DNA of 64,000 nucleotides from Nitrosopumilus oxyclinae (GTDB lineage: Archaea; Thermoproteota; Nitrososphaeria; Nitrososphaerales; Nitrosopumilaceae). Below the pieces are notes generated by a model, which did no database searches, was not told the origin of the DNA, and saw only the letters and a program-made list of their open reading frames with translations. Both the position numbers and the translations under genes were made by a program. Location: positions 682,001 through 746,000 of the forward strand of contig NZ_CP026994.1 in NCBI RefSeq assembly GCF_013407165.1. Reading direction: 5' to 3'. The first letter of the stretch is position 1, and the number at the start of each line of letters is the position of its first letter. Positions 36,672 to 45,629 of the stretch are shown here, piece by piece.

Positions 36672-38276
36672 TCAATTATTTTCAGATGCAGCTTTTATGA
36701 ATGCTGAAAATACTTCTTCAGGAAACCCTGGTCTGCTATTGAATTCCGGATGGAACTGTACTCCCAGATAGAATTTATGCAAAGGAATTTCAAGTATTTC
36801 CATTCTTTTCCCACCGTCACTATCTGCAGAAAATATCAATCCGTTTCTTTCAAATTGAGGAATGTACTCTTGGTTGATTTCGTATCTATGTCTATGTCTT
36901 TTACTGATTACTGTTGAGTTGTAAATTTTCTTGGCATTTGTGTTCTCTTTGATTATTACATCATTAGCTCCTAATCGAAGTGAGCCTCCCATATCTGAAA
37001 TATTTTTTTGTTCTGGAAGTAAATCTACAATTGGATTCTTTGTATCTTTTTTTATTTCTGTAGAGTTTGCATCTTCTAGATTCAATACGCTACGTCCAAA
37101 TGCAATTGCAGCTAATTGGAATCCGAAACATATTCCAAGATATGGTATGTTTTTCTCCCTTGCATAATTTGCAGTTTGAATAATTCCCTCTGATCCTCGG
37201 GTGCCAAATCCGCCTGGTACTAGAATTCCGTCATATTTTGATAGTGTATTGTAATCTGTTATTGATTCAGAATCTATCCAATCGATATCAATTGATTTGC
37301 CCATTTGCGCACCTGCATGCTTTAGTGCATGGTTTACGCTCACATAACTATCAGCTAATGTGACATATTTTCCAACCATTGCAATTTTCACTTTGTTATT
37401 TTCATGGTTTATCATGTTCTGAGCAATCTTATTCCACTTGTCCCAATTAGCTGATGCATTAACCATTCCCACTTTTCCGAACTTTCTAAATATTGAATCC
37501 ATGATTCCTTGGTCGTATAGCATTTGAGGCACCTCGAAAATTGATTTTGCATCGTGGCATGATAGGACATCTTTTGGTGTGACATTTGTAAACATTGCAA
37601 TCTTCTTTTTTGTCTTCTCTTCTAATGGTAATGTGCATCTAACTGCCAAAAAGTCTGGCTGAATACCTATTCTTCTTAATTCCTGAACACTGTGTTGTGT
37701 TGGTTTTGTCTTTTGTTCTCCAACCACATCCAATGATGGTGCTAATGTTACATGAACAAAAATTACATTTTCTGGTCCTTCCTCGACTCTCATTTGCCTT
37801 AATGCCTCTAGAAATGGAAGTGACTCGATATCCCCTACTGTTCCACCACATTCTACAATCAAAAAGTCTAGTTTTTCCTCCTCTGCAATTTTTGAAATTC
37901 TATTTTTAATTTCATCAGTTACATGTGGGATGATCTGAACACATGCTCCTAGATATTCTCCTTTTCTTTCGGCCTCAATTACTGAAGAATATACTTGTGC
38001 TGTTGTAATGTTGTGGCTTTTTGGAATATTTTGATTTAGGAATCTTTCATAGTTTCCAATATCCATGTCACATTCTCCTCCGTCATCTGTTACGAAGACC
38101 TCTCCATGAGCTACTGGGTTCATTGTTCCGGCATCATAGTTGAGATATGGATCTATTTTGATGCATGAAACTTTTTGATCTGCTAATTGTAATAATTTTG
38201 CAATCGATGAAGTAGTTACGCCTTTTCCAAGGCCAGACATCACACCACCTGTGACAAAAATTAACTTTGTCTGCAC
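36672..38276 (-). CDS. pyrG: CTP synthase
   Basis: The 534-aa protein has the synthetase N-terminus [20 protein letters not shown], then [15 protein letters not shown], and a C-terminal glutaminase domain with [17 protein letters not shown] (nucleophile Cys) and GVQFHPEF. It aminates UTP to CTP. I chose GTG 38276 because the family begins with this sequence; TTG 38285 is also open. It is divergent from the cupredoxin gene with an ~80-bp gap. Confidence 0.94.
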   Translation of the reverse strand: MQTKLIFVTGGVMSGLGKGVTTSSIAKLLQLADQKVSCIKIDPYLNYDAGTMNPVAHGEVFVTDDGGECDMDIGNYERFLNQNIPKSHNITTAQVYSSVIEAERKGEYLGACVQIIPHVTDEIKNRISKIAEEEKLDFLIVECGGTVGDIESLPFLEALRQMRVEEGPENVIFVHVTLAPSLDVVGEQKTKPTQHSVQELRRIGIQPDFLAVRCTLPLEEKTKKKIAMFTNVTPKDVLSCHDAKSIFEVPQMLYDQGIMDSIFRKFGKVGMVNASANWDKWNKIAQNMINHENNKVKIAMVGKYVTLADSYVSVNHALKHAGAQMGKSIDIDWIDSESITDYNTLSKYDGILVPGGFGTRGSEGIIQTANYAREKNIPYLGICFGFQLAAIAFGRSVLNLEDANSTEIKKDTKNPIVDLLPEQKNISDMGGSLRLGANDVIIKENTNAKKIYNSTVISKRHRHRYEINQEYIPQFERNGLIFSADSDGGKRMEILEIPLHKFYLGVQFHPEFNSRPGFPEEVFSAFIKAASENN

Positions 38277-38356
38277 ATTAAACAAACGGGTATCTAGTTT
38301 TTGTATGTTTTGTCTATCATGCTAGGTTGAAATAGTAGAGGTTGAATTACTATGAT

Positions 38357-39184
38357 GTGCGAGTTTATCTTTTACCTTTGTTAGTTCTATTTGTTGCAGG
38401 CTATGCCAGTTTGGCATTTGCTGAAACCACATTTGAAATTAAAATTCCTTCTGGTGCTTCTGATCCTGGCGCTCCATTTTTTTGGTCTGAAAAATCAACT
38501 GGTGTGACAACTGGTGAAATTACTGTCTTTCCAGGTGATTCTGTAATTTGGCATAATGCTGATACTGCATTTCATACAATAACCTCAGTTTCAGCAGATA
38601 GTATTCAAACAGGTGAATTTGAAGTAGATGGTAAATTTGATAGTGGATTTTTTACTGCAGGTAAATCATTTACTCAAAAATTTAACGATGTGGGTGATTT
38701 TTACTATTTTTGTAGTATTCATCCTTTCATGAATGGAGTCGTTCATGTTGTGAAAAACCCTGGCAATGTAAAATCAATAGATAATGTAGGTTCAGGGTTT
38801 AGTGATGATGGCTTAGGATTTAAGGTAAAGTATATTCTTGATACAAATTTGCAAAAAGCAGTACATGTTAATCCTGATGAGAAAAGCTTAACTTTTAGAA
38901 TTTCTGGAAGTAGCGGAAATGATCAGATTACACTTGTTTTACCACCTAAATTAATTGAAAATCCAAATGCCGTATTTGTTGACGGAGTGATGACAGAATT
39001 TGAATCCGAATCCACATCCTCTGGAACTAAACTAATCCTTCCAATAACTGCAGATTCTAAAGACATCAAAATCATGGGAACTAAAGTAATTCCAGAATTT
39101 GGTTTCTTGGCAATTAGTATTTTGAGCATTGGTGTTGTTTCGATGTTGTTTTTGACTCGCTCTAAACTTTTGATGTTTAGATAA
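38357..39184 (+). CDS. plastocyanin-like (type 1 copper) membrane-anchored protein
   Basis: The 275-aa protein has a signal peptide (VYLLPLLVLFVAGYASLAFA). A cupredoxin domain follows with the ligands in WHNADTAFHTITS (His) and FYYFCSIHPFMNG (Cys-His-Met). A second beta domain and a C-terminal anchor (FLAISILSIGVVSMLFL) end it. Such proteins are numerous in ammonia-oxidising archaea and are thought to carry electrons outside the membrane. The start is GTG 38357 by signal-peptide fit; TTG 38342 is possible. Confidence 0.85.
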   Translation: MRVYLLPLLVLFVAGYASLAFAETTFEIKIPSGASDPGAPFFWSEKSTGVTTGEITVFPGDSVIWHNADTAFHTITSVSADSIQTGEFEVDGKFDSGFFTAGKSFTQKFNDVGDFYYFCSIHPFMNGVVHVVKNPGNVKSIDNVGSGFSDDGLGFKVKYILDTNLQKAVHVNPDEKSLTFRISGSSGNDQITLVLPPKLIENPNAVFVDGVMTEFESESTSSGTKLILPITADSKDIKIMGTKVIPEFGFLAISILSIGVVSMLFLTRSKLLMFR

Positions 39185-39296
39185 TTACGATCTTTACAAT
39201 TGTGAAAAATTCGTCTGTATTTCAAATGAATTTTAGGTTTTGATACCGTCCATGTTTTATTTTTCTAAAAGTATTATGTTATGAGAACCTCTAGTT

Positions 39297-39354
39297 TGGC
39301 GGCCATTACTGAAATCGAGTTCCCCTCAATGAAAGTTTGAAAACTTGACCGCCA
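39297..39354. other. structured intergenic element between cupredoxin and trpA
   Basis: TGGCGG (39297-39302) pairs with CCGCCA (39349-39354). Inside lies a strong hairpin, AAGTTTGAAAACTT (39333-39346), and a weak GAG/CTC stem. The region separates two convergent genes and could be a 3'-end structure or a small RNA. Direction is not determined. Confidence 0.35.
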
Positions 39355-39369
39355 GCTTTGACGTTTGTT

Positions 39370-40170
39370 TTAGAGAATTGTTTGTTTTTTGAGACTTTTT
39401 GTAAATGACGCAATTTTTGATTCTAGGTTGGTTTGGGGTGTTTTTTCAATTAATTTCAGATATGCACTACCGACAATTACTGCATCTGCTCCTGCTTTGA
39501 TGTATTTTTTTACATCTTCAGGTGTTGATACCCCAAATCCAATCCCTACTGGAATTTTTCCTTTGGTTTGCTTCTTTACTTGCTTTATTGCATCAAGTGT
39601 GTATTTTTTAATTCCAGTTTTTACACCCGTTGTTCCAAACACTGCAACAAGATACAAAAATCCTGATGATGCTTTTGATATTTTTTGAATTCTTGTATTG
39701 CTAGTATTTGGTGAGATTAGAAATATGGTATCTGCCTTGTTTTTTGCTGCCTGTAAGTACTCTTTTGATTCCTCAATTGACATGTCAGGAAGGATAAATC
39801 CATCAATTCCTGCTTTTTTGGCTTCTGAGATGAATTTTGCATATCCTTTGTGGTATAGGATATTGGTGTAAGTCATTAAGATTAATGGAATGTCTGTCTC
39901 TTTTCTGATCTTTTTTACAAGACTGAAAAACTTTGCAATCTTTGTTCCTTTTTCTAAAGATATGGTGCTGGCATTTTGAATTACTGGACCATCTGCTAAT
40001 GGATCTGAGAATGGAAATCCTAATTCAATGATATCTGCCCCTCCTTTTACTAATCCTCTCACTGTCGAGATTGTGGCTTTTTCATTTGGAAATCCTGCCA
40101 TGATGTATGCTATCAGGGCTTTTTCCTTTTTTGCCTTCAACTCTGCAAATTTTTCTTTAATTCTTGTCAT
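39370..40170 (-). CDS. trpA: tryptophan synthase alpha chain
   Basis: The 266-aa TIM-barrel protein has [40 protein letters not shown] and the phosphate-binding [13 protein letters not shown]. It cleaves indole-3-glycerol phosphate to indole for the beta chain. It is the last gene of the leftward trp operon and overlaps trpB by 14 nt. Confidence 0.94.
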   Translation of the reverse strand: MTRIKEKFAELKAKKEKALIAYIMAGFPNEKATISTVRGLVKGGADIIELGFPFSDPLADGPVIQNASTISLEKGTKIAKFFSLVKKIRKETDIPLILMTYTNILYHKGYAKFISEAKKAGIDGFILPDMSIEESKEYLQAAKNKADTIFLISPNTSNTRIQKISKASSGFLYLVAVFGTTGVKTGIKKYTLDAIKQVKKQTKGKIPVGIGFGVSTPEDVKKYIKAGADAVIVGSAYLKLIEKTPQTNLESKIASFTKSLKKQTIL

Positions 40171-41347
40171 GTTTATTCAAATAATTTTGTACTTCTTCGA
40201 TGTCTTTGTCTCCACGTCCTGAAAGTGTAACAACTATGTTTTCTGACTTTTTACTCTTTCTTGCAACTTTAACAGCTTCTGCAATTGCATGAGATGATTC
40301 CAAAGCTGGAATGATTCCTTCTGTTCTAGTTAACAACAAAAATGCATCAATAACTTCAGCATCAGTTGCTGAGTGATATTTTACTCGTTTAGTGTCTTTA
40401 TAGTATGAATGCTCAGGACCCACTCCTGGATAATCTAATCCTGCTGAAATACTATGAGTCTCTGTAACTTGGCCTTCTTTATCTTGTAGTAGGTATGTCA
40501 TCATTCCATGTAATACTCCCTTACTTCCTGCAGACAATGTTGCAGAATGCATTTTGGATTTTAATCCGTGACCTGCAGCCTCTACTCCTATTATTTCTGA
40601 ATTAGAATCAACTAGTGGGTAGAATGTTCCAATTGCATTTGAACCTCCGCCGACACATGCAATTACAGTATCTGGTGTTTTATTGTTAATTTTTTTCATC
40701 TGTGATTTTATCTCATTTCCAATTACACTTTGAAAGTCCCTTACCATTACAGGATATGGATGAGGGCCGACTGCTGATCCTAGCAAATAGTAGGTGTTCT
40801 CTACATTTGTAATCCAGTCACGAATTGCCTCATTAATTGCATCTTTGAGTGTTTTAGAGCCTGATTTTACAGGATGAACTTTACACCCAAGCATATTCAT
40901 TCGAAGTACATTTTGTTTCTGTCTAATTGTATCTCTATACCCCATGTACACTTCTGATTTCATTCCTAATGCTGCACATGCCATTGCAGTTGCAACTCCG
41001 TGTTGACCTGCACCAGTTTCTGCAATGATTCTTTTTTTGTTCATCTTTTTTGCAAGCAAAGCTTGGCCCAAAGTATTGTTTATCTTGTGAGCTCCTCCAT
41101 GTAGCAAGTCTTCTCGTTTTAGATAGATTTTAGCACCTCCTATTTTTTCAGATAAATTCTTTGCATAGTATAATGGAGTTGGTCTTCCGGCATAGACTTT
41201 GAGATAGTAATCTAATTCTGCTTTGAATTTTTTATCGTTTTTAAATTTGAGATAATTTTCTTCTAGTTCCTCAATTGCTGGAACTAGTGTTTCTGGAATG
41301 TACTTTCCACCAAATTCTCCAAATCTGCCATTTTTAGGATATTTCAA
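40157..41347 (-). CDS. trpB: tryptophan synthase beta chain
   Basis: The 396-aa PLP enzyme has [20 protein letters not shown] (PLP Lys), [20 protein letters not shown], and [20 protein letters not shown]. It condenses indole with serine. The sequence is of the alpha-dependent TrpB1 type. It overlaps trpC by 4 nt and trpA by 14 nt. Confidence 0.95.
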   Translation of the reverse strand: MKYPKNGRFGEFGGKYIPETLVPAIEELEENYLKFKNDKKFKAELDYYLKVYAGRPTPLYYAKNLSEKIGGAKIYLKREDLLHGGAHKINNTLGQALLAKKMNKKRIIAETGAGQHGVATAMACAALGMKSEVYMGYRDTIRQKQNVLRMNMLGCKVHPVKSGSKTLKDAINEAIRDWITNVENTYYLLGSAVGPHPYPVMVRDFQSVIGNEIKSQMKKINNKTPDTVIACVGGGSNAIGTFYPLVDSNSEIIGVEAAGHGLKSKMHSATLSAGSKGVLHGMMTYLLQDKEGQVTETHSISAGLDYPGVGPEHSYYKDTKRVKYHSATDAEVIDAFLLLTRTEGIIPALESSHAIAEAVKVARKSKKSENIVVTLSGRGDKDIEEVQNYLNKHDKN

Positions 41348-42120
41348 TACGCATTCACCAGTTTTTTTACTTGTTCTTCAATGTTGTCACTTTTCATTAT
41401 GCTTGAGCCTATCAAAAACGCATCTGCTCCGCACTTTTTTAGGTATTGAATATCTTCAGGTGTATTAATTCCGCTTTCAGAAAGTATTGGTCTTGACTTT
41501 TCCACTCCTGATAGAATGTTCTCTGTAGTTTTAAGATCAATTTCTAAAGTGTCTAAATTCCTGTTGTTAATTCCAATAAGATCAGCTTTTGTGTTTAATG
41601 CATTTTCTAGTTCTTGTTTTGTATGCACTTCAAGTAAAATTTGTAATCCTTGCTTGTGTCCATAAGCGATAAACTCGTCAATGTCTGTTAGGAATTTTTG
41701 GTCATACAATGACTGAATTACCAACATGTAATCTGCACCAATCTTCTTTGCAGCATCGATTTGGATTTTATCAATCATGATATCTTTCATCAACATTGGA
41801 ACATCTACTGCCTCCCTAACCTTCATGAAATACTCTGGAGAGCCATGAAACAGGTGTGGTTGAGTCAAAACTGAGAGTGCTTTTGAGCCTCCTGTAATCA
41901 TCTGCTTTGCAATGCTTACGGGATCTGTCAGTGTTCTGATTTTGCCTAGGGATGGAGATGCAAATTTTACCTCTGTAAGTAATGTTGCATGAGGATTTGT
42001 TTTAATTATATGGATAAAGTCTTTGGATGACTTTTGCAAATTTGCTTCCACCTCATAAATTCCATCATTAATTGCCATCTGAGAGTTGTTTACTAGTTTT
42101 CGTAGAATATTTTCAGCCAT
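41344..42120 (-). CDS. trpC: indole-3-glycerol-phosphate synthase
   Basis: The 258-aa TIM barrel has [53 protein letters not shown] and [13 protein letters not shown]. These match the IGPS active-site strands. It makes indole-3-glycerol phosphate for TrpA. It overlaps trpD by 8 nt and trpB by 4 nt. There is no fused TrpF domain. Confidence 0.93.
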   Translation of the reverse strand: MAENILRKLVNNSQMAINDGIYEVEANLQKSSKDFIHIIKTNPHATLLTEVKFASPSLGKIRTLTDPVSIAKQMITGGSKALSVLTQPHLFHGSPEYFMKVREAVDVPMLMKDIMIDKIQIDAAKKIGADYMLVIQSLYDQKFLTDIDEFIAYGHKQGLQILLEVHTKQELENALNTKADLIGINNRNLDTLEIDLKTTENILSGVEKSRPILSESGINTPEDIQYLKKCGADAFLIGSSIMKSDNIEEQVKKLVNAY

Positions 42121-43159
42121 TAGTAATCTCCTTTAATTTTGAGATGTCTCCTGTATCTTGTACAAACTTTTCTAACAATGAAAATGCTTTTCCATTCTTT
42201 ATTGTATCTAGTGCAAGTTCTACTGCTTCCTCAAAGTTTTTAGAAATGTTTGCAACAATTAATCCTCCTGCTGCATTTAGTGCTGTAGTTTCAATCATTG
42301 CTTGGTTTGCTGTATTGTTTAACACTTCTACAAATGATTTTATCGCATCTTCTTTTGTACTAATTTGAATATCTTTTAATGTTGATTTGTGCAATCCTAC
42401 AATTTCAGGATCAATTGCATTCATTAACACTTTGTCATTTTTCAATACACATACGCGATTAACTGCACTTGTTGAAAATTCATCCATTCCATCATCTGAG
42501 CGAACAGTCATGATGTTCTCAGCCCCTTTTCTTTTTAGTAATAATGGTAATCTATCCAAATATTCAATTGAGAATACTCCTACTAGTTGATTTTTTACAT
42601 CTGCAGGATTTGATAGTGGTCCTAGAAGATTAAATGCCGTTCTTTTACCAAGTTGCTTTCTTGCAGTAGAGACATGTTTCATTGCTGGATGGAACTTTTG
42701 TGCAAACATAAAACAGATGTTGTGTTTTTGTAGAATCTCTGCAATCTTTGCCGGCTCTGAACTCAAATCATATCCGAAATGTTCAAAAATATCTGCACTC
42801 CCTGAAACTCCTGAACTTGAACGGTTTCCATGCTTTGCCACCACTCCACCTGCAGCTGCTACCACAAATGATGCCGTTGTGGATATGTTGAATGTTTGGA
42901 GTTTGTCCCCTCCAGTTCCGCACATATCGATGAGTTTTCCTTGATTTTTAGCCTCAACTTTGAGTGAAAATTCCTGCATTTTATCTAGCATTCCTAATAG
43001 TTCATCATCAGTTTCACCCTTGTCTGCCAAATATGACAAAAAATCTGCATTTTCTAAATCATCTGTTTTGCCCGAGAGAACATCTGTCATGACTTTGTTC
43101 ATCTCGTCATATGTAAGATCTGTTTTTTCTTGTAGTTTTGAAATGATATCTGTGATCAT
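42113..43159 (-). CDS. trpD: anthranilate phosphoribosyltransferase
   Basis: The 348-aa protein has the PRPP site MCGTGGDKLQTFNISTTASF, then KHGNRSSSGVSGSADIFEHF, and RTAFNLLGPLSNPA. It attaches phosphoribose to anthranilate. It overlaps trpG by 4 nt and trpC by 8 nt. Confidence 0.94.
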   Translation of the reverse strand: MITDIISKLQEKTDLTYDEMNKVMTDVLSGKTDDLENADFLSYLADKGETDDELLGMLDKMQEFSLKVEAKNQGKLIDMCGTGGDKLQTFNISTTASFVVAAAGGVVAKHGNRSSSGVSGSADIFEHFGYDLSSEPAKIAEILQKHNICFMFAQKFHPAMKHVSTARKQLGKRTAFNLLGPLSNPADVKNQLVGVFSIEYLDRLPLLLKRKGAENIMTVRSDDGMDEFSTSAVNRVCVLKNDKVLMNAIDPEIVGLHKSTLKDIQISTKEDAIKSFVEVLNNTANQAMIETTALNAAGGLIVANISKNFEEAVELALDTIKNGKAFSLLEKFVQDTGDISKLKEITNG

Positions 43160-43752
43160 TTTTTTCTCTCCTTTACTTGGTTGATGAAATTGCCTAGAAT
43201 CTTTTTCCCATCTTCAGTCATTATAGATTCTGGATGAAACTGCACTCCTTGAATTAAAAATTCTTTATGTTCAATTGCCATGACTTCCCCATCATCTCCT
43301 GCAGTAGCTATGACTTTGAGTACCTCTGGAATTACTGTTTTATCTCCAACCAAACTATGATATCTTGTTGCCCTAAATGGATTCTTTACACCTGCAAACA
43401 GTTTTGATTCAATGTAGTCTACTGGACTAGTCTTTCCATGTCTTACACATCCTGCATTTGTAACTTTACCTCCAAATGCATCAATGATTCCTTGATGTCC
43501 GAGACATACTCCTAAAATTGGAGTGCTTGGTCCCATGTCTTTGATCACTTCTGAACACACTCCGAAATATTTTTTGTCTTCTGGTGTTCCTGGTCCTGGA
43601 GAAATTATTATTGCATCATAATTTTTATCTTTAATCTGCTGTAGGGTGATTTTGTCATTTCTAATCACATCACAATTTACTCCAAGCTCTCCAAGATACT
43701 GTGCAATGTTATACACGAATGAATCGTAGTTGTCGATAATTAGAAATTTCAA
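43156..43752 (-). CDS. trpG: anthranilate synthase glutaminase component
   Basis: The 198-aa class I glutaminase has IISPGPGTPEDKKYFG, the nucleophile in ILGVCLGHQGIIDAFGG, and VQFHPESIMTEDG. It delivers ammonia to TrpE. The close relative PabA cannot be excluded by sequence, but the operon makes TrpG clear. It overlaps trpE by 4 nt. Confidence 0.93.
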   Translation of the reverse strand: MKFLIIDNYDSFVYNIAQYLGELGVNCDVIRNDKITLQQIKDKNYDAIIISPGPGTPEDKKYFGVCSEVIKDMGPSTPILGVCLGHQGIIDAFGGKVTNAGCVRHGKTSPVDYIESKLFAGVKNPFRATRYHSLVGDKTVIPEVLKVIATAGDDGEVMAIEHKEFLIQGVQFHPESIMTEDGKKILGNFINQVKERKK

Positions 43753-45098
43753 CTTGTTGCCTCCTTTAATGCTTGAAGCATTGCTCCTGCTTTATGTTCC
43801 GTTTCCTTGAATTCATTTTCTGCAATAGAGTCTGATACTATGCCTGCCCCTGATTGAACAAAGCCCTTGTCATTTTCTATGAAGATACTTCTAATTGCAA
43901 TTGCAAAGTCACAGCATCCATTGTATGAGAAATATCCGACAGCCCCTGCATATGGTCCTCTAGCTTCTGTCTCTAATTCATCAATAATCTCCATTGCTCT
44001 AACCTTTGGTGCTCCTGATACTGTTCCTGCAGGAAATACTGCCTGAAATGCATCAAACATATCGTTTTCAGGTGCCAAATTCCCTACCACATGACTAACT
44101 ATGTGCTGAACATGGCTGAATCGCTTTATCTCCATTAGTGATTCTGGATGGACAGTTCCATACTTGCAAATTCTGCCAATATCATTTCTCCCCAAATCTA
44201 CAAGCATTGTGTGCTCTGCCAGTTCTTTCTCATCGTGGATTAATTCTTCAGATAATACTTTGTTTTTTTCCTCGTCATCTGTAATTTTCCTAGTTCCTGC
44301 AATTGGAAATGTCTCAACTTTATCATCTGTAATTCTAACTAGCATTTCAGGAGATGCTCCGATAATTGTTTTGTTTCCTTGTTTTAGATGATACATGTAG
44401 GGTGAAGGATTTAGTTTTCTCAATGTTTTGTAAAGTGTTAGATTGTCCCCTGTTGTATCAAAAACAAACTTTCTTGATAATACAACTTGGAAAATATCTC
44501 CATCATGGATGTATTTTTTTGCCTTGTTTACAATTTCTGAATATTTTGTTTCATCCATGTTTGGTGTCACTTCGCTTGCATGGAATTTTTCAAAAGTATC
44601 ATCACTCATTACAAATTTATCAAATCTGTTTTCATCATGGTAAAAGTAGAATAGTTTTTCATGTATTTTGTCATAGAGAATTCCGTCATCATAAATTCCA
44701 AATTCAATTAATGGCTGTGGTGTATTGTGAGAGTTGCTTATGTTTTCTACTAATCTGATTGCATCATAGTTTACTACACCTACTGCTCCTCCTAAATATC
44801 GATAACTTTGATCATCAGATTTTCCTAATAGTTTCTTTAGTTCTTCAAATGGATTTGTGGTTTGGATGACTGTAGTTTTTCCATTCTCAATGATTTCTAC
44901 CTTATCTGAATATCCTTTGAGGATTATTTTTGGGTCAAATCCCATAACTGATGTTTCAGCTAGAACTTCAGGTCCTGTTAGAGATTCAAAGAGAAATGAA
45001 TGTGAATAGTTTCTTGAAATTTTATTGTAAATTTGAAATTGGTTTTCAGATAAATCTAGGGGTATTACTTTTGCTTGTGTCTTTCCAAAGGTGTCCAC
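43749..45098 (-). CDS. trpE: anthranilate synthase component I
   Basis: The 449-aa protein has chorismate-enzyme motifs: [70 protein letters not shown] and IAIRSIFIE. With TrpG it makes anthranilate. The N-terminal LLESxx-like inhibitor segment reads [10 protein letters not shown]. The start is GTG 45098, the head of the operon, with a TTTAAATA box about 34 nt upstream. Confidence 0.94.
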   Translation of the reverse strand: MDTFGKTQAKVIPLDLSENQFQIYNKISRNYSHSFLFESLTGPEVLAETSVMGFDPKIILKGYSDKVEIIENGKTTVIQTTNPFEELKKLLGKSDDQSYRYLGGAVGVVNYDAIRLVENISNSHNTPQPLIEFGIYDDGILYDKIHEKLFYFYHDENRFDKFVMSDDTFEKFHASEVTPNMDETKYSEIVNKAKKYIHDGDIFQVVLSRKFVFDTTGDNLTLYKTLRKLNPSPYMYHLKQGNKTIIGASPEMLVRITDDKVETFPIAGTRKITDDEEKNKVLSEELIHDEKELAEHTMLVDLGRNDIGRICKYGTVHPESLMEIKRFSHVQHIVSHVVGNLAPENDMFDAFQAVFPAGTVSGAPKVRAMEIIDELETEARGPYAGAVGYFSYNGCCDFAIAIRSIFIENDKGFVQSGAGIVSDSIAENEFKETEHKAGAMLQALKEATS

Positions 45099-45188
45099 CC
45101 ATAAACAAAATTTTGGTGGTTTATTATTTAAATTGATAAGATAATTCTGATCTCTCTGGGTTTGGTTGAAATTGTTGATCTCTTAGGC

Positions 45189-45224
45189 ACGGTATTATTA
45201 CGGTATGGTACGGTACCTTTATAG
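45189..45224 (+). promoter_or_regulatory. three ACGGTA repeats next to a TATA box
   Basis: ACGGTA occurs at 45189, 45200 and 45210, 10-11 bp apart, so all face one side of the helix. TTTATAG (45218-45224) follows, 32 nt before the ATG at 45250. The array is also about 90 nt upstream of the divergent trpE. Confidence 0.5.
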
Positions 45225-45249
45225 TCTAGTTGATCGTACTATAATCACC

Positions 45250-45438
45250 ATGCAGGGGGCAAACCAAACAATCATGCAGAAAATGCATATTCTCAAATCA
45301 CAAACTATCTCATCTTCGGTAAGTAAGGTGGAATGCTACATTTGTGGGAAGGGAATTGATGAGGGTCATAGTATTACTGCAAAAACATTACCTAATGGAA
45401 TAGTATTATTTTGTGATGTTCATTATCCATTACAGTAA
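45250..45438 (+). CDS. small zinc-binding protein divergent from trpE
   Basis: The 62-aa protein has VECYICGKGIDEGHSITAKT and ends LFCDVHYPLQ, a C-x2-C plus C-x2-H zinc site. The frame is open to 45205, but ATG 45250 sits 32 nt after the TATA box. It shares its upstream region with the trp operon. A regulatory link is speculative. Confidence 0.65.
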   Translation: MQGANQTIMQKMHILKSQTISSSVSKVECYICGKGIDEGHSITAKTLPNGIVLFCDVHYPLQ

Positions 45439-45506
45439 TTGCGATCAAAAGTTCCATTTCGGAATGTATTTTTTGTTTTAAATTCCGTCATCATTATGTG
45501 TACTTT

Positions 45507-45629
45507 ATGTATAGTATATTCATGGTACAATGCCCACACTGTGAAATACAATTAATCAGTTCAGGTTTTCTAAGCAGACATGTGAGAACATTGCATGCAC
45601 CTGAAAGATCAATTGCAAATTTACAATAA
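45507..45629 (+). CDS. C2H2 zinc-finger microprotein (40 aa)
   Basis: The frame reads MYSIFMVQCPHCEIQLISSG and then FLSRHVRTLHAPERSIANLQ. It is a single C2H2 finger (CPHC...HVRTLH). TTTTAAAT lies 30 nt before ATG 45507, and ATG 45522 is an internal alternative. Its last 9 bases overlap the end of the convergent helicase gene. Confidence 0.6.
   Translation: MYSIFMVQCPHCEIQLISSGFLSRHVRTLHAPERSIANLQ

Noticed and set aside
39285-39360. C/D-box guide RNA in the trpA gap
   Set aside because: A CTGA and a weak RTGA-like box can be picked out, but no proper C box pair or guide spacing exists.
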